A stretch of DNA of 48,490 bases from Bacteroidales bacterium (GTDB lineage Bacteria > Bacteroidota > Bacteroidia > Bacteroidales > Lentimicrobiaceae): NCBI GenBank assembly GCA_024636955.1, contig JAGXGB010000064.1, positions 1 to 48,490 of the forward strand, given 5' to 3'. Below the pieces are notes generated by a model that saw nothing but the letters and a program-made list of their open reading frames with translations, had not been told where the DNA came from and made no database searches. Shown here one piece after another: positions 37,450 to 48,119 of this stretch. The translations under genes were made by a program, and so were the position numbers. The stretch's first letter is position 1; every line of letters starts with the position of its first letter.

Positions 37450-37559
37450 GCTACTATATTTTAACAATGAATCAACATAGATTTAGCCATGTATAATATA
37501 CATTGTTGATATAATGTTGGTACTAGGTTGATACATGGTTTATACAAGGGTGAATAAAA
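37450..37559. repeat. 11-bp tandem repeat array with inverted left flank
   Basis: On the plus strand, units begin at 37505, 37516, 37527, 37538 and 37549, each 11 bp apart, consensus close to GTTGATACATG. On the minus strand of the left flank, 11-bp units GTTAAAATATA, GTTGATTCATT and GCTAAATCTAT are in phase. The two halves meet at the palindromic centre ATGTATAATATACAT. Confidence 0.7.
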
Positions 37560-37601
37560 TGAATCATTAATTCTGCTTCGCAAATATCAGTACCTTATGC
37601 A

Positions 37602-37633
37602 TTTGACTAACTTGCATAATTTGATTAAGTTTG
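37602..37633 (+). promoter_or_regulatory. Bacteroidota promoter for ettA-hisS
   Basis: TTTG at 37602-37605, 20 bases, then TAAGTTTG at 37626-37633; the start codon is 17 bases further. Confidence 0.75.
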
Positions 37634-37649
37634 CCGAAATATTCGGAAC

Positions 37650-39323
37650 ATGGCAGAAGACAATAAAATTATCTTTTCTATGGTTGGTGTGAGTAAGGTT
37701 ATACCCCCCAATCGGCAGATACTAAAAAACATTTATTTATCATTTTTCTACGGAGCAAAGATTGGAATCATCGGTCTGAATGGATCAGGAAAATCAACTT
37801 TACTAAAGATAATTGCAGGGCTTGATAAGTCATTCACAGGTGATGTTGTCTTCTCACCGGGTTTTTCTGTTGGAATACTGCAACAAGAGCCTCAATTGGA
37901 TGATAATAAAACGGTGCGCGAAATTGTTGAGGAAGGTGCCGCTGAAACAGTTAAACTGTTGAAGGATTTTGAAACAGTGAACAACCGTTTCGCTGATCCG
38001 CTTACTGATGATGAGATGAATGATCTCATTGAAGAACAGGGCAGACTTACTGAATTGATTGATCAGCAGAATGGCTGGGATTTGGATGCAAGGCTTGAAA
38101 GAGCAATGGATGCACTGCGTTGCCCTGAGCCCGAAAGTTCAGTTAAGCATCTTTCAGGTGGTGAGCGTCGCAGAGTAGCATTATGTAGGTTGTTACTTCA
38201 GGAGCCTGACATTTTGTTACTTGATGAGCCTACTAACCACCTTGACGCTGAAAGTATTGATTGGTTGGAGCAGCATCTTAAACAATATAAGGGAACAGTT
38301 ATAGCAGTTACCCACGACAGGTATTTCCTTGATAATGTTGCCGGATGGATTTTGGAACTTGACCGGGGAGAGGGAATACCATGGAAAGGAAATTACTCTT
38401 CATGGCTTGAGCAAAAGTCAAACCGGCTTGCTATGGAAGAGAAATCAGAAAGCAAACGACGCAAGACTCTTGAACGTGAGCTTGAATGGGTACGTATGTC
38501 GCCTAAAGCGCGTCATGCAAAATCAAAAGCCCGTCTTGCTAACTATGAACGCATGATGAGTGAAGATACCAAACAGAAAGAAGAAAAACTGGAGATATTT
38601 ATTCCAAATGGCCCTCGATTAGGTAATAAAGTAATTGAAGCACAAAATATTTCAAAAGCGTACGGCGATAAACTTCTGTTTGAAAACCTCAGTTTTAGTC
38701 TTCCACCAGCAGGTATTGTAGGAATTATTGGGCCAAACGGCGCCGGTAAAACCACACTTTTCAGGCTTATCATGGGATTAGAACAACCTGATGCAGGTAC
38801 TTTTGCTGTAGGAGACACGGTACAGCTTGGTTATGTTGATCAGGCACATACTGAAATTGATCCCCAAAAGTCAGTTTGGGAGGTGATATCTGAAGGGAAT
38901 GAGAATATTCAACTTGCCGGTAAACTATTCAATTCACGAGCTTATGTTGCAAGGTTCAACTTTAGTGGCGCTGATCAAGGAAAAAAATCAGGAGTTTTAT
39001 CGGGTGGAGAAAGGAATAGAATGCATTTAGCACTTACCTTGCGCTCTGAAGCTAATGTTCTTCTGCTTGATGAGCCTACCAATGATATTGATGTTAACAC
39101 GCTTCGTGCGTTGGAGGAAGGCCTTGAAAGCTTTGCCGGCTGTGCTGTTATTATCTCTCATGACAGGTGGTTCCTCGATAGAATAGCAACACATATTCTG
39201 GCATTTGAAGGCGATTCACAAGTTTACTTCTTTGAAGGTGGCTACACAGATTATGAAGAGAACAGGAAGAAGCGAAATGGTAATGAAACGCCCCACAGAA
39301 TCAAGTACAAAAAGCTTTACTAA
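37650..39323 (+). CDS. ettA: Energy-dependent translational throttle protein EttA (ABC-F)
   Basis: EttA binds the ribosomal E site and gates translation according to ATP status. The 557-residue protein has two ABC ATPase domains without membrane segments. Walker A motifs are GLNGSGKST at 42-50 and GPNGAGKTT at 361-369, signatures LSGGER at 168-173 and 450 onward, and Walker B followed by DEPTNHLD and DEPTND. The interdomain region has [14 protein letters not shown] and [15 protein letters not shown], as in EttA. It is the first gene of a pair: its TAA overlaps the hisS ATG (TAATG). Confidence 0.93.
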   Translation: MAEDNKIIFSMVGVSKVIPPNRQILKNIYLSFFYGAKIGIIGLNGSGKSTLLKIIAGLDKSFTGDVVFSPGFSVGILQQEPQLDDNKTVREIVEEGAAETVKLLKDFETVNNRFADPLTDDEMNDLIEEQGRLTELIDQQNGWDLDARLERAMDALRCPEPESSVKHLSGGERRRVALCRLLLQEPDILLLDEPTNHLDAESIDWLEQHLKQYKGTVIAVTHDRYFLDNVAGWILELDRGEGIPWKGNYSSWLEQKSNRLAMEEKSESKRRKTLERELEWVRMSPKARHAKSKARLANYERMMSEDTKQKEEKLEIFIPNGPRLGNKVIEAQNISKAYGDKLLFENLSFSLPPAGIVGIIGPNGAGKTTLFRLIMGLEQPDAGTFAVGDTVQLGYVDQAHTEIDPQKSVWEVISEGNENIQLAGKLFNSRAYVARFNFSGADQGKKSGVLSGGERNRMHLALTLRSEANVLLLDEPTNDIDVNTLRALEEGLESFAGCAVIISHDRWFLDRIATHILAFEGDSQVYFFEGGYTDYEENRKKRNGNETPHRIKYKKLY

Positions 39324-40696
39324 TGAGCATTCAAAAACCTTCAATTCCTAAAGGAACCCGTGACTTCTCCCCTGCTGAGATGAACCGCCGTAATTACATC
39401 TTTGGTGTGATCAGGCATATATTTGAACAGCATGGTTATATGCCTATTGAAACACCGGCAATGGAGAACCTTACAACCTTACTTGGGAAGTATGGTGAGG
39501 AAGGTGATAAGTTGCTTTTCAGAATACTCAACTCAGGTGATTTCCTTTCAGGAGTTGACAGTGCTGATCTAACAATAGCCAACCACCAGAAGCTTTCAGG
39601 TAAGATAAGTGAGAAAGGATTGCGATATGATTTAACCGTTCCTTTTGCACGTTATGTTGTACAACATAGAAATGAAATTACTTTCCCATTCAAGAGATAT
39701 CAACTTCAGCCTGTTTGGCGTGCTGACCGTCCTCAAAAAGGAAGGTATCGCGAATTCTATCAGTGCGATGCCGATGTAATTGGATCTGACTCTATGCTTA
39801 ATGAGGCAGAATTAATTATTATGGCCGATAAGATTTTCAGTAAGCTTGATATAAATGTTGTCATTAAGATCAATAACCGTAAAATATTAAGTGGTATTGC
39901 TGAAATAATTGGCCATCCTGACAAGATCATTGATATAACTGTAGCAATTGATAAGCTTGACAAGATTGGGGTTGATAAAGTAAATGAAGAACTTGAAAGC
40001 CGGGGACTTGATAAAACATCTATTGAAAAACTCCAACCAATAATTAATCTTTCAGGATCGAACACTGAGAAGCTAAACCAGATCAGGAAAGTCCTTTCTG
40101 AAAGTGCTGACGGGAATAAAGGCATTGAAGAGGTTGAAAAAATTCTATCATTAATATCAGAAACCAAACTATCAAACCAGATTGAAATTGACCTTACTCT
40201 TGCACGTGGATTAAACTATTATACAGGTGCTATCATTGAAGTTAAAGCTGCTGATGCCGGTATAGGAAGCTTAAGTGGAGGTGGCAGGTATGATAATCTT
40301 ACCGGAATTTTCGGTCTGCCCGGCATATCGGGGGTTGGCATATCGTTTGGTGCCGACAGGATTTATGATGTAATGCTTGAACGTAATCTTTTTCCTGAAT
40401 CAACTGCCGCATCAACCAAAGTATTGCTGGTAAACTTTGGCGACAAGGAAGAAATGGTGTGCCTTAAATTGGCTGATGAATTGCGCGCTAAAGGAATAAA
40501 CACAGAATATTTTCCTGACAACATTAAAATTGGAAAGCAATTTACTTATGCTGACAATAAGCAAATACCATGGGTAATTATTATTGGTGAAACAGAGATG
40601 ACCAATAAAACAGTACAGTTAAAAAACATGAGCACAGGAGTGCAAAGCACAGCTCAATATCACGAACTTTCTGAAATACTTTCAAATGACCTTTAG
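39323..40696 (+). CDS. hisS: Histidine--tRNA ligase
   Basis: This class II aminoacyl-tRNA synthetase charges tRNA-His. The 457-residue protein starts with PKGTRDFSP (typical of HisRS). It has motif 2 region [23 protein letters not shown] and the histidine-specific [11 protein letters not shown], motif 3 [14 protein letters not shown], and a C-terminal anticodon-binding domain. The start overlaps the ettA stop by one base, so translation is coupled. Both genes concern translation. Confidence 0.96.
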   Translation: MSIQKPSIPKGTRDFSPAEMNRRNYIFGVIRHIFEQHGYMPIETPAMENLTTLLGKYGEEGDKLLFRILNSGDFLSGVDSADLTIANHQKLSGKISEKGLRYDLTVPFARYVVQHRNEITFPFKRYQLQPVWRADRPQKGRYREFYQCDADVIGSDSMLNEAELIIMADKIFSKLDINVVIKINNRKILSGIAEIIGHPDKIIDITVAIDKLDKIGVDKVNEELESRGLDKTSIEKLQPIINLSGSNTEKLNQIRKVLSESADGNKGIEEVEKILSLISETKLSNQIEIDLTLARGLNYYTGAIIEVKAADAGIGSLSGGGRYDNLTGIFGLPGISGVGISFGADRIYDVMLERNLFPESTAASTKVLLVNFGDKEEMVCLKLADELRAKGINTEYFPDNIKIGKQFTYADNKQIPWVIIIGETEMTNKTVQLKNMSTGVQSTAQYHELSEILSNDL

Positions 40697-40797
40697 CTGG
40701 AATCTCTTATTCAAGATATCGATCAATCGTGCCGGTTTAACCATTCAGAACTGATTAAAATTAATTCAAGTTCTGTTAAATCGTTAAAACAAATAAA

Positions 40798-42297
40798 ATG
40801 AAAACATTTTCTATAAGCACTGCACCATTAACTCTCGATATTATACATTCTATAATAGATCAGGATATAAAACTTGATCTTTCACAGGAAGCCGTTGAAA
40901 AGATTCAGCACTGTCGTGACTACCTCGATAATAAACTGATCAATAATCACGATCCCATATATGGAATAACCACCGGCTTTGGATCATTATGCAATATTCA
41001 GATATCAGCCCATGACCTGCAGCAGTTGCAGGAAAACCTGGTAATGTCACATGCTTGTGGTACTGGTGATGAGGTTACCGGCGATATTGTCAGGATTATG
41101 CTTCTTTTGAAAGCGCATGCCCTTTCATCAGGTAATTCCGGAGTTCAGGTACAAACAGTTCAACGTTTGCTTGATTTCTTTAATAATGATGTGTTACCTG
41201 TTGTATACGAACAAGGATCTCTTGGTGCGTCAGGTGATTTGGCTCCTTTGGCTCATTTGAGCCTGCCATTGTTGGGGCTCGGCGAAATGAGGATGGGAGG
41301 TAAAATTGTTAGCGCAAAGAAAGTGCTTAAAGAGTTTGGATGGCAACCCATCTCCATGCAATCAAAAGAAGGCCTGGCATTGCTCAACGGAACTCAGTTT
41401 ATGAGTGCTCATGCCGTATACATCATACTCAAATCAAGGAGGCTATCAGAGTTAGCAGATATTTGTGGTGCTATTTCTCTTGAAGCCTATAATGGAAAAG
41501 TTGATCCTTTCTCAGCACAATTACATACAATAAGACCACATAAAGGACAAATTGAAACTGCATCTAATTTCAGGAAGTTGCTTAATGGCAGCAAGTTAAT
41601 AGTGAATGAGGGCAAAAAAGTGCAGGATCCATATTCATTCAGGTGCATTCCGCAAGTGCATGGAGCCGTTAAGGACACTATCAATTATGTTGAATCAGTA
41701 ATTACAACTGAAATAAATGCAGTTACTGACAATCCAACCATCTTCCCTGACGATGATCTTGTATTGTCAGGGGGCAACTTCCACGGTGAACCACTTGCCT
41801 TTGTGCTTGATTTTATTTCAATTGCACTGGCTGAACTTGGTAATATATCGGAAAGGAGAGTTTACAGATTAATATCCGGACAAAGAGATCTTCCTGATTT
41901 TCTGGTAGCCAACCCCGGTTTAAATTCGGGCTTCATGATACCTCAGTACACTGCAGCAAGCATTGTAAGCCAGAATAAACAGCTTGCCACACCCAGCTCC
42001 GTTGATTCTATTACATCTTCCAACGAACAGGAAGATCATGTGAGCATGGGGGCTAATGGTGCTACTAAAGCACTGCGAATAGTTAATAATCTTGAACGGA
42101 TTATTGCAATTGAATTGTTTACCGCCGCTCAAGCTCTTGAATTCAGAGGATTAAATAATACATCGCCTTTCATTGAGGCCTTCATTTCAGAATACAGGGG
42201 TGTTGTTCCTTTCATAACGGATGATGTAGTTATGTACACTGAAATAGCAAAGACAATTGAATTCATACAGCAAGTTATGTATGATTTTCCTGAATAG
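40798..42297 (+). CDS. hutH: Histidine ammonia-lyase
   Basis: HutH deaminates L-histidine to urocanate, the first step of histidine use. The 499-residue length is normal. The prosthetic MIO group is formed from Ala144-Ser145-Gly146 in GSLGASGDLAPLAH. ITTGFGSL, DNPTIFPDDD and SSNEQEDHVSMGANGA are also typical. No hutU, hutI or hutG is in the window, so the rest of the pathway must lie elsewhere. A distant aromatic ammonia-lyase role is possible, but the sequence fits HutH best. It follows hisS by 101 bp. Confidence 0.94.
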   Translation: MKTFSISTAPLTLDIIHSIIDQDIKLDLSQEAVEKIQHCRDYLDNKLINNHDPIYGITTGFGSLCNIQISAHDLQQLQENLVMSHACGTGDEVTGDIVRIMLLLKAHALSSGNSGVQVQTVQRLLDFFNNDVLPVVYEQGSLGASGDLAPLAHLSLPLLGLGEMRMGGKIVSAKKVLKEFGWQPISMQSKEGLALLNGTQFMSAHAVYIILKSRRLSELADICGAISLEAYNGKVDPFSAQLHTIRPHKGQIETASNFRKLLNGSKLIVNEGKKVQDPYSFRCIPQVHGAVKDTINYVESVITTEINAVTDNPTIFPDDDLVLSGGNFHGEPLAFVLDFISIALAELGNISERRVYRLISGQRDLPDFLVANPGLNSGFMIPQYTAASIVSQNKQLATPSSVDSITSSNEQEDHVSMGANGATKALRIVNNLERIIAIELFTAAQALEFRGLNNTSPFIEAFISEYRGVVPFITDDVVMYTEIAKTIEFIQQVMYDFPE

Positions 42298-42437
42298 AAG
42301 ATGCGATTTCCCTAAGTAGGATATCTGTTATTTTATTTTCTTTGAATAATTAATTCATTCAGAAGGCTATGCATCATTTATTTTCTTAATGATTCAAACT
42401 TATTGAAATTCTAATCAAAATACAACCGTTACAAAGA

Positions 42438-42881
42438 ATGCTTGAACAAAAAATCAGTAGCTCAAATAGGGATATTAATGTGCGACCTTCTGCCCTGGCA
42501 CACATTTGTATCCTCACCTTTATAGGCAGCGGAATGTCAGCAATGATATTCTTTTTAATCTTCATGATCTATAATAGCATACCTTCATTATTACTACAAG
42601 AAGAGATTGCTTCAAATGCTTTAATTCTTAAGGAGATCACATCAAGAGCCGGCAGAATGTTCTTCCTGCTAATGCCTTTTTTATACATTTTATCGCTTGC
42701 TGGGGCAATGATGATGTGGAAACTTAAAAAAAGCGGTTTTCATTTATATGCCATTGCACAGATGCTTATGTTACTCCTTCCCTTTTTCATGGTCACAGAT
42801 TATTCTATTTCCTTTCCTAATGCACTTATTACCGCCTTATTTATTGGCGCATATAGCCTAAATCTCTCTCATATGAGGTAG
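42438..42881 (+). CDS. Small membrane protein of unknown function
   Basis: The 147-residue protein has about four hydrophobic segments (about 24-46, 72-94, 104-121, 125-143) and a polar N-terminus. I recognise no family or catalytic motif. It lies between hutH and the SusC/D pair, 140 bp after hutH. The coding frame is supported by its even hydrophobic pattern and its normal start and stop. Confidence 0.65.
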   Translation: MLEQKISSSNRDINVRPSALAHICILTFIGSGMSAMIFFLIFMIYNSIPSLLLQEEIASNALILKEITSRAGRMFFLLMPFLYILSLAGAMMMWKLKKSGFHLYAIAQMLMLLLPFFMVTDYSISFPNALITALFIGAYSLNLSHMR

Positions 42882-43275
42882 ATTTGGCTTAATAATGACA
42901 AATTGTTAACAAATTCGACATTTTTTTTAACATTTTTTGACAATTTAATGGAATATTCTATACATTAGCAGTACGAAATACGGTTAAACTCTAAGATTAC
43001 CTCTCGAATCACTGCCATTTACTCAGTATTAATGCGAATATTAGAAGTATTGGACATTTAAACAGCTTGATAACAGCCACTTTTGAATATTATTTGTTGA
43101 TGATAAAATGCATTGAGGGCATTTAGCTCGAAATAACCATAAAAGAGCTCAATTAAAATTAATATAAACTTAAAAGGGAGGTCAATAACATAACTTAAAA
43201 CTCAGTCTATTTTAAGGAAAATAATTTTTTTCACTAAAACAATGTTTATCAATTCAATCACCAAAAACACACACT
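42882..43275 (+). promoter_or_regulatory. 394-bp leader region upstream of susC
   Basis: No gene is seen. A candidate promoter is TTGACA at 42937-42942, 18 bases, and TACATTAG at 42961-42968, one mismatch from TAnnTTTG. If used, the 5' untranslated region would be about 300 nt, long for this phylum and able to hold regulation. A palindrome TTGTTAACAA lies near 42903. Confidence 0.5.
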
Positions 43276-46200
43276 ATGAGAAAATTCGTATTGATGCTTG
43301 TACTTCTGATCTTTGCCGGAGTACAGGTAGTTATGGCTCAAACAACCGTTACTGGTGTGGTAACCAGTTCTGAAGATGGCATGCCTATACCAGGTGCTGC
43401 CATTCAGGTTAAAGGTACCACAATAGGAGTCACAACTGATGTAAACGGCCGCTACTCGCTCAGAGTACCAGCCGACGGCCAAATACTCCAATATTCATTC
43501 GTTGGTATGGCAACTAAAGAAGTAACCATCGGTAGTCAAACAGTTATCAATGTCATTCTTGAAACTGAAGCTGTTGACATTGAAGGTGTTGTTGTTACCG
43601 CTCTGGGTATTTCCCGTGAGAAGAAATCGCTCGGTTATGCCACGCAAAATATAACAGGCGAGGAAATGAACCGTGTGAAGACTGACAACTTTATTAACAG
43701 TCTTTCAGGTAAAGCTGCAGGTGTTCAGGTCAAAGCTAATAACAATATGGGTGGTTCAACCAATGTTGTTATCAGGGGAGCCAGTTCACTAACCGGTAAC
43801 AACCAGGCATTATTTGTAGTTGATGGAGTTCCCATCAGCAATGCAAATACAAACAATGCTGGTCAAATAAGTGGCCGTTCAGGTTATGACTACGGAAATG
43901 CCGCTTCAGACATCAACCCGAACGACATCGAAAGCATGAACATTCTTAAAGGTGCTGCAGCTACAGCTCTTTATGGTGCCCGCGCTGCAAATGGCGTTAT
44001 TATGATCACTACAAAGAAAGGTGTTAGAAGCAAAACTAAAGCCTTAGGTGTAGCTATTAACTCAAATATCACCACAGGATTTATAGATAAGAGCACATTC
44101 CCTAAATATCAGCAGAATTATGGTGCAGGTTATGGTCCATACTATAGTGATACTGACCGTCCTGGGTTTGAATATTTCTATGATATTAACGGTGATGGAG
44201 AAATAGATTATAATGTTCCTACTTATGAAGATGCTTCAATGGGAGAGAAATATGATCCTAATTTCATGGTTTACCAATGGGATTCATATTATCCAGCATC
44301 CCCAAATTATCTGAAACCTACTCCTTGGGTTAAGCCAGAAAATGGACCTATTACTTTCTTTGAAACTCCAATTTCACTTACAAATGGTATCGAGATCACA
44401 GGTGGAGGAGAAGTATCAGACTTCAGGCTTTCATATGCTAATTTTGACCAAAAAGGAATAATGCCGAATAGCCACCTCAAAAGAAATAATGTTCTCTTTA
44501 CAGGTTCCTATGATGTACTCAAAAACGTAAAAGTAACAGCATCGGCAAATTATATTAATACGAATGGCCTAGGTCGTAACTCAACAGGTTACAGTGACAA
44601 CATCATATCAATGATGAAGCAATGGGGTCAAACCAATGTTGACTATAAATTGCAAAAAGACCTTTACGAACTTACAGAACAGAATATTACCTGGAACCCT
44701 AAAGGTCCTGATGGAGAAGGTGGAATTAGTACTCAACCTCTATATTGGGATAATCCTTATTGGGTGCGTTATCAAAACTTCCAAACTGATAATCGCGACA
44801 GATTAGTAGGATACTTACAGGCTGACTGGAAAATAACAGAAGAATTAAGCTTTATGACTCGTGCTGCTGTTGATTATTATACTGAGCTGCAGGAAGAAAG
44901 AAAAGCCATTGGATCGGTTGCTGGTGAACTTGGTGTTCAACGCCCTGATGTTACTTCCGGATATTCAAGGTTTAACCGCACATTCAATGAAAGAAACATT
45001 GATTTCATGGCGAGGTACTACAAACATATTACAGAGAACTTCAACCTTAACTTGCTTGTAGGAACAAATATACTTCGTTCAAAGATGGACCGGGTATTTG
45101 CCTCAACTGATGGAGGACTTATCGTTCCAAATCTTTACTCCCTGAGCAATTCAGTGAACCCTATGCTTAATCCAGAAGAAGCACTCCATGAAATTGGAAT
45201 TAATGGTATATACGCCAGTGCTTCATTGGGCTTCTACGACATGTTGTTCTTAGATGCTACAATCAGAAGGGATGAATCATCAACACTTCCAGGAGATAGC
45301 AGAGTATACTATTATCCCTCTGTTTCAGGTAGTTTTATTTTCTCTAACCTGATTGAGAATTCTTCATGGTTACAGCTTGGTAAGATCAGACTCGGATATG
45401 CTGGAGTTGGAAATGATGCACCTCCATTAAGCGTTTTGGATACTTATACTCAAAACACAACTTTTGGAAGTAGCCCATTGTTCTCAATTCCTAATACAAA
45501 GAACAATGAAAACCTTTTATCCGAAAATACTGCAAGTCTTGAGGCAGGTTTAGAGTTGAGTACTTTCAACAATAGACTGAGATTAGATGTATCATTGTAC
45601 AAAGAAAACACTACAGATCAGATCCTGCCAGTTGCAGTATCACCTACAACCGGATATTCTTTCACCTTTGTAAATGCTGGTGAAATGCAAAATCAGGGAG
45701 TTGAAGTTCAACTTTCCGGTACACCTATTGCAACTCAGGATTTCAGGTGGGATGTAACAGTTAATTGGGCAAAAAATAATAATGAAGTTATTTCATTGGC
45801 TCCAGGACTTGAAGTTCTTAGGTTAGCAGCTTTACAGGGCGGTATTACCATCAATGCAAGGGTAGGACAGCCTTATGGCGTAATTCAAGGAACTGACTAT
45901 GTTTACCATGAGAATGGACAAAAAATTATACTACCAACCGGATATCATGCCAGAACAACAACATCTGACCAGATATTAGGAAATGTCAATCCTGACTGGA
46001 TGGGTGGAGTTAACAACCGTTTTACCTATAAAGGATGGGCTTTCAGCTTCCTGATTGACATGCAGGAAGGTGGAAGTGTTTTCTCACTTGACCAGTATTA
46101 CGGTCTTGCAACCGGATTATATGAGGAAACAGACTACACAAATGATCTTGGTAATCCTGTAAGAGATCCGCTCGTATACAATGATCCTGAAATTGGATGG

Positions 46201-46587
46201 ACATCAGGTTATGCTCCAACAAGTGGTGGTTTCATTAATGAAGGCGTTTTGGCAGAAGGCACTCCTAACGTAAGACGTGTAAATGGAAACAATTACCTGG
46301 CCTTTGGTTATGCACGTAGACCAAACTCAGCCTTTGTTTATGAAGCAAACTTTATTAAATTAAGAGAAGTTATACTCTCTTATTCAATCCCACGTGGTGT
46401 TCTTGCTAATTCATTTATTCAAGGAGCTACTTTCAGCTTAATTGGTTCCAACCTTTACATATTTGACAAGAGCCTGCCACATGCAGATCCTGAGGCCAGC
46501 CAAAGTGCAGGTAACGTTCAAGGATGGCAGAGCGGTGTAATGCCAACTACTCGTAATGTTGGATTCAGTGTTAACTTACAATTCTAA
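43276..46587 (+). CDS. SusC/RagA-family TonB-linked outer membrane protein
   Basis: The 1103-residue receptor has a signal peptide (about 1-21, ending VMAQ) and a carboxypeptidase-regulatory-like domain (VTGVVTSSEDGMPIPGAAIQV). The plug domain has NVVIRGASSL, ALFVVDGVPISN and the family motif ILKGAAATALYGARAANGVIMITT. A large beta-barrel follows, ending NVGFSVNLQF. With SusD it forms the lidded transporter for large solutes such as glycans or peptides; the substrate is not evident because no glycoside hydrolase or peptidase gene accompanies it. The SusD gene begins 11 bp downstream. Confidence 0.94.
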   Translation: MRKFVLMLVLLIFAGVQVVMAQTTVTGVVTSSEDGMPIPGAAIQVKGTTIGVTTDVNGRYSLRVPADGQILQYSFVGMATKEVTIGSQTVINVILETEAVDIEGVVVTALGISREKKSLGYATQNITGEEMNRVKTDNFINSLSGKAAGVQVKANNNMGGSTNVVIRGASSLTGNNQALFVVDGVPISNANTNNAGQISGRSGYDYGNAASDINPNDIESMNILKGAAATALYGARAANGVIMITTKKGVRSKTKALGVAINSNITTGFIDKSTFPKYQQNYGAGYGPYYSDTDRPGFEYFYDINGDGEIDYNVPTYEDASMGEKYDPNFMVYQWDSYYPASPNYLKPTPWVKPENGPITFFETPISLTNGIEITGGGEVSDFRLSYANFDQKGIMPNSHLKRNNVLFTGSYDVLKNVKVTASANYINTNGLGRNSTGYSDNIISMMKQWGQTNVDYKLQKDLYELTEQNITWNPKGPDGEGGISTQPLYWDNPYWVRYQNFQTDNRDRLVGYLQADWKITEELSFMTRAAVDYYTELQEERKAIGSVAGELGVQRPDVTSGYSRFNRTFNERNIDFMARYYKHITENFNLNLLVGTNILRSKMDRVFASTDGGLIVPNLYSLSNSVNPMLNPEEALHEIGINGIYASASLGFYDMLFLDATIRRDESSTLPGDSRVYYYPSVSGSFIFSNLIENSSWLQLGKIRLGYAGVGNDAPPLSVLDTYTQNTTFGSSPLFSIPNTKNNENLLSENTASLEAGLELSTFNNRLRLDVSLYKENTTDQILPVAVSPTTGYSFTFVNAGEMQNQGVEVQLSGTPIATQDFRWDVTVNWAKNNNEVISLAPGLEVLRLAALQGGITINARVGQPYGVIQGTDYVYHENGQKIILPTGYHARTTTSDQILGNVNPDWMGGVNNRFTYKGWAFSFLIDMQEGGSVFSLDQYYGLATGLYEETDYTNDLGNPVRDPLVYNDPEIGWTSGYAPTSGGFINEGVLAEGTPNVRRVNGNNYLAFGYARRPNSAFVYEANFIKLREVILSYSIPRGVLANSFIQGATFSLIGSNLYIFDKSLPHADPEASQSAGNVQGWQSGVMPTTRNVGFSVNLQF

Positions 46588-46598
46588 AAACAGAAACT

Positions 46599-48029
46599 AT
46601 GAAAAAAATAATTTTCGTCTTGATAGTTTTAGCAGGGTTTATAACATCCTGTACTAAAAACTTTGAGGATTTTAATACAGATAAGAAGCATGCTACAGAA
46701 GTCCCCGGTGACTATCTGTTTGCAAATGCTCAAAAAGCGTTGGGCGATCAAATTGCCAGTACCAACGTGAACCTCAACGTGTTCAAATTGTGGGCTCAAT
46801 ACTGGACTGAAACCACATATACTGATGAGGCTAATTACGACATCGTCACACGTACAATTGCCGATCTTACTTTCAGGACATTCTATCGCGACATCCTGAA
46901 AGATTTAGTAGAAGCACGTAGAGTTATTGAGGCAGAAGCACCTATTGCAGAAGATGATATAGCTAACAAACAAAACAGGTTGCATATCATAACCATGTTA
47001 GAGGCTTATTCATATAACTATTTGCTTGAAACTTTTGGTGATATTCCTTATTCAGAAGCTCTAAATATTGAAGATTATTCACCTAAATATGATGACGCTA
47101 AAACAGTATATCTTGATCTTCTTGCCCGACTAAAAGATGCTACCGATGGATTAAGTGTAGATAATGGAAGTTTTGGTGCAAGCGATTTATTTTTTGGTGG
47201 CGATGTAGCTAACTGGAAAAAGTTTGGAAATTCACTCCGTATAAAAATGGCTATAACTCTTGCCGACGTTGATGAAGTAACTTCACAGTCAGTTATTGAG
47301 GAGGCATACGCTGGTGCATTTAATGCAAGAGGTGAAGGTGCAAACATGGTATATCCAGGTGGTTCAAATTCAAATCCTCTATATCTTGACATGGTAGCAA
47401 GTGGTAGGGATGACTTTGTTCCTGCAAACACTATTGTTGATATAATGAATGATCTAAGCGACCCACGTCGTGATGACTATTTCTTTATGAATGGTGATGC
47501 TTATATAGGTGGAAACTATGGTGAAAGTAGTCCTTTTGGTCAGCTTTCACATGTTGCTGATCCTATTCTTGATCCAACCTATCCTGTTAATCTTCTTGAT
47601 TATGTTGAGGTAACATTCTACCTTGCTGAAGCTGCAGCCAGAGGTTTTTCTGTTGGTGGTTCTGCTGAAGAATATTATACTGAAGGTATTGCTGCTTCAA
47701 TTGAATACTGGGGTGGAACTCAGGAAGAAGCTGATGAGTATATTGCTCAAGGTGATGTTGCATGGTCAGCTGCTAATTGGCAAGAGAAAATCGGAACACA
47801 GGCATGGCTTGCATTCTACACCAGGGGTCTTGAAGGTTATACTATCTGGAGAAGGCTTGATTATCCAATCTTTAATCTTGCACCAACCATTGATGATTAT
47901 GACCTGATTCCAACAAGGTTCACATATCCTATTAATGAGCAAACTCTGAATGCTGACAACTATGCTGCAGCTGCAAGTGCTATTGGTGGAGATGAACTTA
48001 CTACCAAACTATTCTGGGATGTTAACTAA
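46599..48029 (+). CDS. SusD/RagB-family nutrient-binding lipoprotein
   Basis: The 476-residue lipoprotein has a lipobox ending ITSC with lipidated Cys18, followed by TKNFEDFN, a short acidic start typical of exported SusD-type lipoproteins. The remainder is TPR-rich helical sequence of the SusD-like_2 type (DYLFANAQKALGDQ, LWAQYWTETTY, LETFGDIPYSEAL). It sits on top of SusC and captures substrate for import. It is 11 bp after SusC and closed by a strong terminator. Confidence 0.93.
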   Translation: MKKIIFVLIVLAGFITSCTKNFEDFNTDKKHATEVPGDYLFANAQKALGDQIASTNVNLNVFKLWAQYWTETTYTDEANYDIVTRTIADLTFRTFYRDILKDLVEARRVIEAEAPIAEDDIANKQNRLHIITMLEAYSYNYLLETFGDIPYSEALNIEDYSPKYDDAKTVYLDLLARLKDATDGLSVDNGSFGASDLFFGGDVANWKKFGNSLRIKMAITLADVDEVTSQSVIEEAYAGAFNARGEGANMVYPGGSNSNPLYLDMVASGRDDFVPANTIVDIMNDLSDPRRDDYFFMNGDAYIGGNYGESSPFGQLSHVADPILDPTYPVNLLDYVEVTFYLAEAAARGFSVGGSAEEYYTEGIAASIEYWGGTQEEADEYIAQGDVAWSAANWQEKIGTQAWLAFYTRGLEGYTIWRRLDYPIFNLAPTIDDYDLIPTRFTYPINEQTLNADNYAAAASAIGGDELTTKLFWDVN

Positions 48030-48064
48030 TCCTCAATTGAATAGATAGTATTATTTTGAATTAA

Positions 48065-48100
48065 GAAAAACCCGGACATGATCCGGGTTTTTCTTTTTTT
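48065..48100 (+). terminator. Intrinsic terminator after the SusCD pair
   Basis: A 12-bp stem (GAAAAACCCGGA and complement, loop CATGA) is followed by a T7 run. It lies 36 bp beyond the SusD stop. Confidence 0.92.
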
Positions 48101-48119
48101 GAACAAATTATGGAAAACA

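Larger units (their letters stand above)
37178..37649. other. Intergenic region without a gene (472 bp)
   Basis: No credible coding frame is seen on either strand. The region is AT-rich, has a small hairpin near 37345-37371 (TTTACAT/ATGTAAA), the 11-bp repeat array at 37450-37559 and the ettA promoter at 37602-37633. Confidence 0.7.

Noticed and set aside
47075..47431. Minus-strand frame of 118 residues inside susD
   Set aside because: It overlaps the well-supported SusD gene, has no recognisable motif and no promoter.
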